Below, one piece after another: positions 1 to 6,046 of a stretch of 8,089 nt of DNA; position 1 is the stretch's first letter, and each line of letters opens with the position of its first letter. A program made the position numbers and the translations under genes. Source of the DNA: an uncultured Clostridia bacterium. Its GTDB lineage: Bacteria > Bacillota > Clostridia > Christensenellales > UBA3700. The stretch covers positions 1-8,089 of the forward strand of contig CAMOQV010000053.1 of assembly GCA_946623205.1 (NCBI GenBank), read 5' to 3'. The notes under the pieces are model-generated. The model ran no database searches. It was not told where the DNA came from and saw nothing but the letters and a program-made list of their open reading frames with translations.

Positions 1-39
1 TTTTGCAAGAGCCAAAATATTTTGCGTTAAATTATCTAA

Positions 40-1020
40 TTATTCCCATTCAATAGTTCCTGTTGGCTTTGGTGTAATATCATATAAAACTCTATTAACG
101 CCCTTTACTTCCTTTAGGATTCTATCTCTAATTTTGAATAGAACATCATATGGAATTTCTTCAACTGTTGCGCTCATAGCGTCTTTAGTATTTACGGCTC
201 TTAAAACAACAGCCCATTCAACAGCTCTCTTGCCGTCTTTAATTCCTACAGACTTCATATCTGGGACTACAGTAAAGAATTGCCATACTTTTGAAGCAAG
301 ATTACACTTTGCAAATTCTTCTCTTAAAATTGCATCGCTTTCTCTTACTGCTTCAAGTCTATCTCTAGTAATAGCACCAACACATCTAACTCCAAGACCT
401 GGGCCTGGGAATGGTTGTCTAAATACCATTTCATCTGGAAGACCTAATGCCTTACCAACAACTCTAACTTCATCTTTAAACAATAGTTTAACTGGTTCAA
501 CAAGTTCAAAGTTTAGATCTTCTGGAAGACCTCCAACGTTGTGGTGAGCTTTAATTCCCTTACTCTCTAAGATATCTGGGTAAATTGTTCCTTGAGCCAA
601 GAAAGCAATACCATCAATTTTCTTTGCTTCTTCTGCAAATACATCGATGAATTCTTTACCTATAATCTTTCTCTTTGTTTCAGGATCTTCAACGCCAGCT
701 AACTTATCTAAGAATCTATCTACAGCATCAACGTAGATTAGATTTGCATCCATTTGTTCTTTGAATACTTTAATAACTTGTTCTGGTTCGCCCTTTCTTA
801 ATAAGCCGTGGTTTACGTGAACGCAAACTAAATTCTTTCCTATTGCTTTAATAAGCAAAGCTGCAACTACAGAAGAATCTACACCGCCAGATAAAGCTAA
901 TAATACCTTTTTGTCTCCAACTTGCTTTTTGATTAAATCAATTTGCTCAGCGATAAAAGCATCTGCTAATTCTTTTGTTTCAATTCTTTTCATGTCGCTT
1001 GGTCTAACACATTCTTCCAT
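40..1020 (-). CDS. guaA: GMP synthase, ATP-pyrophosphatase subunit only (stand-alone GuaA C-terminal part)
   Basis: This protein of 326 residues makes GMP in the cytoplasm: it adenylates XMP with ATP and replaces the adenylate with ammonia. The PP-loop SGGVDS is at residues 44-49, the conserved HHNVGGLP at 159-166 and QPFPGPGLG at 202-210. The C-terminal GMP synthase domain runs to the usual IEWE end, so the enzyme part is complete. Most bacterial GuaA proteins are about 510 residues with an N-terminal glutamine amidotransferase (GATase) domain; here that domain is missing and the upstream neighbour is an unrelated dehydrogenase. It therefore resembles the two-subunit archaeal type and should need a separate GATase or free ammonia. 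I chose the ATG at 1020 because a GGAGG lies 7 bases before it; an in-frame ATG at 1047 would add nine non-conserved residues and lacks a ribosome binding site. The family call is very secure; the split state is seen directly. Confidence 0.94.
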   Translation of the reverse strand: MEECVRPSDMKRIETKELADAFIAEQIDLIKKQVGDKKVLLALSGGVDSSVVAALLIKAIGKNLVCVHVNHGLLRKGEPEQVIKVFKEQMDANLIYVDAVDRFLDKLAGVEDPETKRKIIGKEFIDVFAEEAKKIDGIAFLAQGTIYPDILESKGIKAHHNVGGLPEDLNFELVEPVKLLFKDEVRVVGKALGLPDEMVFRQPFPGPGLGVRCVGAITRDRLEAVRESDAILREEFAKCNLASKVWQFFTVVPDMKSVGIKDGKRAVEWAVVLRAVNTKDAMSATVEEIPYDVLFKIRDRILKEVKGVNRVLYDITPKPTGTIEWE

Positions 1021-1027
1021 TTTATTG

Positions 1028-1032
1028 CCTCC
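1028..1032 (-). promoter_or_regulatory. Ribosome binding site that sets the guaA start
   Basis: The minus strand reads GGAGG, 7 bases before the ATG at 1020. It lies downstream of the alternative in-frame ATG at 1047, so it supports the shorter protein. Confidence 0.8.
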
Positions 1033-1048
1033 ATTAAAATACATCAAT

Positions 1049-1077
1049 ATTTTATCTTATTTAAGCCTTTTAGAAAA
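1049..1077 (-). promoter_or_regulatory. Possible weak promoter for guaA
   Basis: In the 72-base gap between the dehydrogenase stop and guaA, the minus strand has TTTTCT (1077-1072) and TAAAAT (1054-1049) separated by 17 bases. The -10 is good, the -35 poor (three of six matches), and the surrounding DNA is so AT-rich that chance matches are expected. guaA may instead be read through from the upstream unit. Confidence 0.3.
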
Positions 1078-1092
1078 TATAATTTTTATATT

Positions 1093-1749
1093 TTACCAAA
1101 CAAATCTATCATTTAAATCATGTTCGCCATTATCTATTAAGATATTTTGGCCTGATGCTGACTTATTTTTGCATGTCATAAAGTATACCCAATCGCAAAC
1201 TTCATCTAAATCCATCCACTTTTTCATTGGTGTTACATCCATAATCTTTGCAAATTTTTCTTTATCGTTCATAACACTATCATTTAATGATGTGTTAACT
1301 CCGCCTAAAGATATAGCGTTAACTGTAACCTTTTTTGGAGCTAGTCTTATTGCTACATTCTTCATATATCCAACAACGCCAGCTTTTGATGCTGCGTACA
1401 AAGGAAACTCACTTCCAGATATTGAAGATGCAGAAGCGTTGAACAATATAGACTTTAGAGCGTCGTTGTTATTTATATATTTTTCAGTAACATTAATTGT
1501 TCCTTTTAGGTTGTTATCTATGTCATCAATAGAATTTTGAAGCCCTGCGTTGTTAAATAATATTTCAACATTATTAATTTCTGGCAAAGCCTCTTTATTC
1601 TTAATATCTACGACATAATGTGTATAGTTAGCATCTTTGATGCTACTTTTGTTAATATCTAAGCCAATAACCTCGTGTCCTTTTCCTAAAAACATCTCAG
1701 CTACAGCCTTACCGATTCCAGATGAAGATCCTGTTACTACTACTCGCAT
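1093..1749 (-). CDS. Short-chain dehydrogenase/reductase (SDR), coupled to the VUT transporter
   Basis: This 218-residue protein is a classical SDR, a single Rossmann-fold NAD(P)-dependent oxidoreductase acting in the cytoplasm. The cofactor motif TGSSSGIG is at residues 6-13, Asp31 after the second strand suggests NAD rather than NADP, NNAG is at 66-69, the catalytic YxxxK is Tyr118/Lys122, and the catalytic serine lies in the NASASS stretch at 104-109. The usual NxxxPG motif reads N144-AIS-L148-G, with Leu for Pro. It is shorter than the usual 250 residues because the middle loops are trimmed, and it ends in a DLNxxFVW-like tail that I recall from related SDRs in lactic acid bacteria. The ATG at 1749 overlaps the end of the transporter gene by 10 bases and has GGAGG four bases before it, so the two genes are co-transcribed and probably translationally coupled. 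The substrate cannot be read from the sequence; general annotations such as 3-oxoacyl-ACP reductase would be unsafe here. Confidence 0.88.
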   Translation of the reverse strand: MRVVVTGSSSGIGKAVAEMFLGKGHEVIGLDINKSSIKDANYTHYVVDIKNKEALPEINNVEILFNNAGLQNSIDDIDNNLKGTINVTEKYINNNDALKSILFNASASSISGSEFPLYAASKAGVVGYMKNVAIRLAPKKVTVNAISLGGVNTSLNDSVMNDKEKFAKIMDVTPMKKWMDLDEVCDWVYFMTCKNKSASGQNILIDNGEHDLNDRFVW

Positions 1750-2501
1750 GGTTCCTCCAAAGACTTTATATAATTAAAATATTCTTTGCCTACTTCTTCT
1801 CTCTTCCATACATTTGTAACCTTATATCCAATTGGAGAGAAAACAATCTCACATAAAAGCTCAACAGCGGCTCCTGTTATAGAACAAGTTACGCATTGTA
1901 AAAATGTCCATTCTATGCCCCATTCTGGGTGCAAAAGTGGCATAAACAACATAAATGTTGGAACTGCAAAAATTAAATTGTCTACAAATTGACCAATAAA
2001 TGTTGATACATAAGTTCTTACAAAGAAAGCACCAGGTCCATTTGGATTCTTTTTAAACAATTTGCCAATTGACCAATTGCTAAAATTATTAACAAGTGCA
2101 GATAAAATAAATGCAATTGTTGAGTCCATTAATATGAACCATGTTCCACCAAATATTTCATCAAATCCTTCCATTGTGCCAATCTTTGATGCAGCATAGA
2201 AAATTACGCAAGCCATCAAATTAACTAGCATTGCAAAGATAGATAATTTTGTAGCAACTTTTGGCCCAAAATGCTTTGTTACTATGTCCATAGACATAAA
2301 AGAAAGCCAAGACACTAAAATTCCACCATCAATAGCAAGCCAACCATTGTCATAAATAGTCTTATTTGCCAATAAGTTCATAGTAATTACTGATACAACA
2401 AACAATGCTACAACTGGGGATGGGATATTACGTAATAAAATAACTGAAGTTTTAAATTCTCTTTTAACCCACTCCAAAAGGTTAAATTTTTTCTTTTCCA
2501 T
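1740..2501 (-). CDS. VUT-family (YhhQ/COG1738-like) transporter, probable queuosine-precursor uptake
   Basis: This is a 253-residue integral membrane protein with about six hydrophobic segments and a basic N-terminus (MEKKK...). Features of the VUT/YhhQ family (Pfam PF02592) are the early MNLLANK stretch (41-47), the loop motif starting D72 (DIVTKHFG, with Lys where many relatives have Glu) and the segment YVSTFIGQFVDNLIF (164-178). Members of this family import queuosine precursors (preQ0, preQ1 or queuine) in characterised cases; the older name is vitamin uptake transporter. The gene has its own near-consensus promoter and a leader hairpin that may sense its substrate, starts at an ATG with AAGGAG six bases upstream, and overlaps the SDR gene by 10 bases. 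Family assignment is solid; the exact substrate is inferred. Confidence 0.88.
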   Translation of the reverse strand: MEKKKFNLLEWVKREFKTSVILLRNIPSPVVALFVVSVITMNLLANKTIYDNGWLAIDGGILVSWLSFMSMDIVTKHFGPKVATKLSIFAMLVNLMACVIFYAASKIGTMEGFDEIFGGTWFILMDSTIAFILSALVNNFSNWSIGKLFKKNPNGPGAFFVRTYVSTFIGQFVDNLIFAVPTFMLFMPLLHPEWGIEWTFLQCVTCSITGAAVELLCEIVFSPIGYKVTNVWKREEVGKEYFNYIKSLEEPCE

Positions 2502-2507
2502 ATGTTT

Positions 2508-2557
2508 CTCCTTGGTTTTAATTTATTAAGCGAAGGATTTAGAGGCCGAACTTCGCT
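2508..2557 (-). promoter_or_regulatory. Structured leader of the VUT gene; candidate preQ1-I-type riboswitch
   Basis: From the predicted transcript start near 2561 the RNA begins almost at once with a 7-bp perfect stem, AGCGAAG (2557-2551) pairing with CUUCGCU (2535-2529), around a 15-nt loop that starts UUCGG and ends with C. An A/U-rich tail follows (2528-2516), then CC (2515-2514) directly before the AAGGAG ribosome binding site (2513-2508). PreQ1-I aptamers have this order: a 5' stem, a loop ending in the C that pairs with the ligand, an A-rich tail and a pseudoknot strand next to the ribosome binding site. The loop GG could pair with the tail CC, only two base pairs. UCCUU (2538-2534) could alternatively pair with AAGGA of the ribosome binding site, which excludes the main stem and offers a translational switch. 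The tail is longer than in the minimal preQ1-I form, so the class is uncertain; the hairpin is clear. Confidence 0.45.
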
Positions 2558-2567
2558 GTGTGGTTTG

Positions 2568-2596
2568 ATTATATGCCTATTTCATTTAAAAGACAA
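2568..2596 (-). promoter_or_regulatory. Sigma-A promoter of the VUT-SDR unit
   Basis: On the minus strand TTGTCT (2596-2591) and a perfect TATAAT (2573-2568) are 17 bases apart. Start of transcription is expected near A2561, giving a leader of about 60 nt. The -35 box lies within the T-rich tail of the preceding terminator. Confidence 0.8.
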
Positions 2597-2628
2597 CAAA
2601 AACGAGGTGCTTTGAAAACACCTCGCTT
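2587..2628 (-). terminator. Rho-independent terminator of the sugar operon
   Basis: The minus strand has CGAGGTG (2625-2619) and CACCTCG (2609-2603) forming a perfect 7-bp stem. It can be lengthened outward by a G-U and two A-U pairs (2628-2626 with 2602-2600), and is followed by TTTTT, then GTTGTCTTTT. It lies 22 bases after the stop of the GPH symporter gene and marks the operon end. Confidence 0.92.
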
Positions 2629-2649
2629 ATATCATTTTAATTAGGCTTA

Positions 2650-4164
2650 TTATTCTGCCTTTGTGTCTTCAACAGGTTGAGCTTCAGCTTCTACAACTTC
2701 TGCTTCTGTTACAATTCCCTCTGCGTCGCCTTCAGCAAGCTTTCTTAAATGAGCTTCTTTTTCTTCTTGAAGGATTGCTACTTTCTTCTTAGATAATGGG
2801 AAAACCATAAATAATAGTATTGCCATAATTCCAAAGAATACTGCTGGAATAATTGTTGCTAAGATGAACATTGTTGTTAATTGTCCTTCTGAGAATACAA
2901 AGCTTCCTGCAGAAACTGTTTCATAATATCCCATAGCTAAAAGTGTTGCGTTAACTGCAATAGCGGCAATTACTTGACCCATCTTTCTAAAGAACATAAA
3001 GAATGAATATGCTGTACCATCTTCTCTAGATCCAGTTTTTACTTCAATATCATCGATTGAATCTGCTGCCATAGCCCATACTTGTAGAACGAAGAAGTTT
3101 AGACCAATACCGCTAACTAGACATAGAATCATAAATAGATATAGAGCAACATTTGTTGGTCCCATGAATAATAGGAAGAACATCAATAGATTTGCTCCAG
3201 CTGCTACTGCCATACCTGTTGCAGAAACTTCTTTCTTACCAAATTTTCTAACAAGTTTAGGTGTGAAGAACATCAAAAATGCCATTGGTAAATATGTTAA
3301 TACTGTTGGCAACATTGTCCAAACGCCACCTTTTTCAAAGTAGAAGTTAATTAAATAAGAATAGAAACTTTGAATAAACATTTGTCCAGCAAGCAATAGC
3401 ATTGATGCTAAAGATACTGCAACCATTGATCTAGATTTGAACAATTTCTTGAACGCCTTCATTGTTGCGCCCTTTTCTGGCTTTTTAGGTTGAGCTATAA
3501 CTCTTTCTTTATTGCCTAAGAATGCAAATACCATCATTGCCATTGAAGCGACGGCCATAGCGATAACACCAATTAATAAGATTGTGTAATTAACACCATC
3601 TTCTTTGAATGCTATCATTCCGACAACCATAACTGGCATTGAACCAATTGCTGCACCTACTGATCTCCAAATAGAAAGATTCGATCTTTCTTTATCATCT
3701 AGAGTTACAACTGATGCTAAAGATCCATAAGGAATTTGCACAACAGTATATGCCATACCAAAGAAAATGTATGTTACGGTTGCGAATATAGATAATCCTA
3801 CAGAACCTGCATTTTCTGGAGATTGTTGTCCAACAACGAACATCAATACTGCGGCAATAGATAGAGGAATACCACCATATAAGAACCATGGTCTATATCT
3901 TCCCCACTTAGAAATCTTCATTGTATCGCAAATTCTTCCCATCATTGGGTCGTTGATGGCATCCCATACACGCGCTACAACGAACATTAACATAATGAAC
4001 AATGGGTTCAATAACAAAACGTCAGTATAATAACGTTGTAATAGTGTTGTTACTAAACCAAATACTAAGCAACATCCAGTGTCGCCAAGCGCGTAAGAAA
4101 TGTAGTCTTTCTTATTAAGCCCGCTCGCTTTAGCGATGTAGCTTTCTTGCTTTGTTTCTTCCAT
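2650..4164 (-). CDS. GPH-family sugar:cation symporter (MFS, MelB/YicJ/YihO type)
   Basis: This 504-residue inner-membrane protein has about 12 hydrophobic segments and imports a sugar or glycoside with a cation. The glycoside-pentoside-hexuronide family is recognisable from the N-terminal LNKKDYISYALGD (16-28), the RVWDAINDPMMGRICD motif (65-80, with the cation-site Asp pair), and GRYRPW (88-93) in the loop after helix 2/3. The C-terminus is an unusually acidic cytoplasmic tail of about 40 residues rich in Glu and Ala. I chose ATG 4164 because AAGGGGG lies six bases before it; an in-frame ATG at 4218 would add 18 basic residues, lies inside the ROK gene and has no supporting site. It is the last gene of the operon, 20 bases after the ROK gene and just before a terminator. 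The substrate is not specified by sequence; family members carry melibiose, xylosides, glucuronides or sulfoquinovose. Confidence 0.92.
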   Translation of the reverse strand: MEETKQESYIAKASGLNKKDYISYALGDTGCCLVFGLVTTLLQRYYTDVLLLNPLFIMLMFVVARVWDAINDPMMGRICDTMKISKWGRYRPWFLYGGIPLSIAAVLMFVVGQQSPENAGSVGLSIFATVTYIFFGMAYTVVQIPYGSLASVVTLDDKERSNLSIWRSVGAAIGSMPVMVVGMIAFKEDGVNYTILLIGVIAMAVASMAMMVFAFLGNKERVIAQPKKPEKGATMKAFKKLFKSRSMVAVSLASMLLLAGQMFIQSFYSYLINFYFEKGGVWTMLPTVLTYLPMAFLMFFTPKLVRKFGKKEVSATGMAVAAGANLLMFFLLFMGPTNVALYLFMILCLVSGIGLNFFVLQVWAMAADSIDDIEVKTGSREDGTAYSFFMFFRKMGQVIAAIAVNATLLAMGYYETVSAGSFVFSEGQLTTMFILATIIPAVFFGIMAILLFMVFPLSKKKVAILQEEKEAHLRKLAEGDAEGIVTEAEVVEAEAQPVEDTKAE

Positions 4165-4170
4165 AATAAG

Positions 4171-4177
4171 CCCCCTT
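4171..4177 (-). promoter_or_regulatory. Ribosome binding site that sets the GPH symporter start
   Basis: The minus strand reads AAGGGGG in the 20-base gap between the ROK stop and the ATG at 4164, with a spacing of six bases. It supports a start 18 codons inside the longest open frame. Confidence 0.75.
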
Positions 4178-4184
4178 TTAGCTT

Positions 4185-5216
4185 TTATTTCTTTTCGAAG
4201 AATAATCTTCTTGCACATATAGCGGTTGCCCCGATATATGCTACTTTGTCGTTTAATTTAGATACTCGAATGTTTTCTTTGCTTAAATACGGATTTATAT
4301 CCAGACACTCTTGTATAAATCTTTCTGCAATATCTTTATCCATAAACACGCTGCCAAACAAAACAATCTCTTCAGTATTAAGAATTGTCGCTGTATTCAT
4401 AAGTGCTAATGCAGCTAATTTTATTTTATCATAAATGATATTGTTTTGAGAGATGCTATCCATAGCGACTTCTGTTTCCAAACAGCCTCTTCTTCCGCAT
4501 CTACATTTTTGACCATTAGGATTTACTATAACGTGCCCAATTTCACTAACGCCTCTATCTCCTGCACTTAATACTTGACCATCATTAACAATAGCTGAGC
4601 CAATGCCTGGACCCCATTTGAAATATAACGAAGACTTTTCTCTATCTTTACTTTCGTATATAGTTCCAGCTATTGCAAAAGATCTAACGTTGTTATGTAT
4701 TATAGCTTCACATCCAAGTTTTCTTTCTAGTTTTTCTTTTAAGCCATTAAGTTCCCAAATGCCATATCCTTTTGAAGAGCCAACTATACAAACGCCAACG
4801 CCCTCTATCTTACCTCTATATTTAGTTTCATCTAGATATTCATTGGCATACTCTACAACCTTGTTTACATCGTTAATAAATTTTATTGTCTTTATATTTT
4901 CAAGCGTTCCATCTAGTGAAGAAATCGAAAACGAAATACTATCTTTATCTGAGCAAATACCCATTACGTGTTTAGTTTTTAATTCCAAACAAAGCAAAAC
5001 TTCGCTTCTTCCCTTTTGGCCGTCTTTTACGGCCTCTGCTTCGTAAATATACCCTTCTTGGATTAATTCTTGGCTAATCTTAGTTACGGCAGCTGGAGTA
5101 AGGCCTAACGAAGCCGCTATATCTTTACGGCTCATTTTGCCTGATTTATTTAGAAGGTACAAAAGTGCACTTCTATTTGTTGACTTCATAGATTTTAAAT
5201 TTTGTCCTATGGCCAT
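4185..5216 (-). CDS. ROK-family transcriptional repressor (NagC/XylR type)
   Basis: This 343-residue protein joins an N-terminal winged helix-turn-helix (about residues 12-62, including the recognition segment MSRKDIAASLGLTPAAVTKI) to a ROK sugar-binding domain. The ROK zinc site is visible: His228 in EIGHV, then Cys238, Cys240 and Cys245 in CRCGRRGCLE. In the ROK kinases the sequence is ND with a catalytic Asp; here it is NN (Asn176), so kinase activity is not expected and the protein should act as a sugar-responsive regulator. It is likely to control its own operon; no operator can be assigned because the operon promoter is outside the window. The start chosen at 5216 is the ATG in TAATG that overlaps the TauE stop by one base, with GGGG seven bases upstream. 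An ATG at 5231 would add five residues but has no ribosome binding site. Confidence 0.92.
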   Translation of the reverse strand: MAIGQNLKSMKSTNRSALLYLLNKSGKMSRKDIAASLGLTPAAVTKISQELIQEGYIYEAEAVKDGQKGRSEVLLCLELKTKHVMGICSDKDSISFSISSLDGTLENIKTIKFINDVNKVVEYANEYLDETKYRGKIEGVGVCIVGSSKGYGIWELNGLKEKLERKLGCEAIIHNNVRSFAIAGTIYESKDREKSSLYFKWGPGIGSAIVNDGQVLSAGDRGVSEIGHVIVNPNGQKCRCGRRGCLETEVAMDSISQNNIIYDKIKLAALALMNTATILNTEEIVLFGSVFMDKDIAERFIQECLDINPYLSKENIRVSKLNDKVAYIGATAICARRLFFEKK

Positions 5217-6046
5217 TAGAATACCCCACATGCATTTAGGATTAAAGATATAGCACTAATTGCCATTAGCACATATGTAATAATCATAAATGTCTTTCTG
5301 TTTAATCTCTTTGCAATCAAATTACCAATAGCAACTGCTGCTGTTAATACGCCTAGCGCCATCGCAAGCACTATAAACGTCATCTTTGGATCGCCTGTTA
5401 CAAAGTTTCCAAATAGTATATCTCTAACAAGATTTACTATATTTAGAACTACCCAAACCATAGATAAAGTACTTCTAAATTCGTCTTTGTCCTTAAGTTT
5501 TTTCGTAGCATAGATAATTAGAAGTGGGCCACCGCAAACATACATACCATGAACAACGCCTGCTACAACTAAAAGAGCATACCATAAAATTACTTTATAG
5601 ATAGGCTCTTTCATTATACTTGCTTGATCTTGATTATCTAAAAGTTGTGTTTCGTCTACTTCTTCTTTCTTCTCTTTCTTTATAAATGTTGTATAGCATC
5701 CAATTACTGTAAATAGTAGCACAAAGCCGGCTAAGATGAAATATAGGATTTGTTTAGAAATGTTAGCATAGCTAATAATCAAATATCCAGCAACCATACC
5801 AACAAGCATAATTGCACAGATTTTTAGCACTTCTTTCCAATTGATTGCTTTTCTATTTAAAATTACAACACCTAATGATGCAGCGATTCCTAAAATGTTT
5901 AAAACAGTTCTAGATAATTCGCTACCCACCAATATGATTGAAAAAGGCATAGCTAATACCGTACCTGCAAACCCTGTTATAGTTTGCATGATATTAGCAA
6001 ATATAATGACTAATAAGAATAAAAATATTCTAAGCGATTGGTGCAT
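5216..6046 (-). CDS. TauE/SafE-family permease (probable anion or sulfonate exporter)
   Basis: This 276-residue membrane protein has about eight hydrophobic segments in two halves. Each half carries the TauE/SafE signature (Pfam PF01925): TGFAGTVLAMP at 24-34 and HGMYVCGGPLLIIYA at 166-180. A charged cytoplasmic loop rich in Lys and Glu (about 122-146) separates the halves. Characterised members export sulfite, sulfoacetate or related organosulfonates, or move other small carboxylates, so a role in removing an anionic end product of the pathway is plausible; direction and substrate are inferred. The ATG overlaps the stop of the isomerase gene by one base (TAATG). The nearest ribosome-binding-like sequence, GAGG, is 13 bases away, so translation probably depends on re-initiation after the isomerase. 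The ROK gene follows by the same kind of overlap. Confidence 0.88.
   Translation of the reverse strand: MHQSLRIFLFLLVIIFANIMQTITGFAGTVLAMPFSIILVGSELSRTVLNILGIAASLGVVILNRKAINWKEVLKICAIMLVGMVAGYLIISYANISKQILYFILAGFVLLFTVIGCYTTFIKKEKKEEVDETQLLDNQDQASIMKEPIYKVILWYALLVVAGVVHGMYVCGGPLLIIYATKKLKDKDEFRSTLSMVWVVLNIVNLVRDILFGNFVTGDPKMTFIVLAMALGVLTAAVAIGNLIAKRLNRKTFMIITYVLMAISAISLILNACGVF

Noticed and set aside
1..39. CAAAATATTTTG palindrome and repeated TTTTGC just after guaA
   Set aside because: No GC-rich stem or T-run is complete within the 39 bases visible, so neither a terminator nor an operator can be supported.
1076..1092. AATATAA/TTATATT inverted repeat right after the SDR stop, a possible terminator
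   Set aside because: The stem has only A-U pairs, the loop is three bases and only two further T residues follow. It would be too weak to end transcription reliably.
1021..1092. A purine riboswitch before guaA
   Set aside because: The gap is 72 bases, AT-rich and without a three-way junction, so no guanine or PRPP aptamer fits.
911..1540. A 209-codon plus-strand open frame across guaA and the SDR gene
   Set aside because: It runs antisense to two well-supported genes and its translation has no recognisable domain.
3695..3889. A 64-codon minus-strand frame inside the GPH symporter gene
   Set aside because: It lies in another frame of a conserved membrane protein gene, and its composition is low-complexity noise from that gene.
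4147..5046. Plus-strand open frames of 95 and 147 codons opposite the ROK gene
   Set aside because: They are antisense shadows of a conserved gene and match no family.
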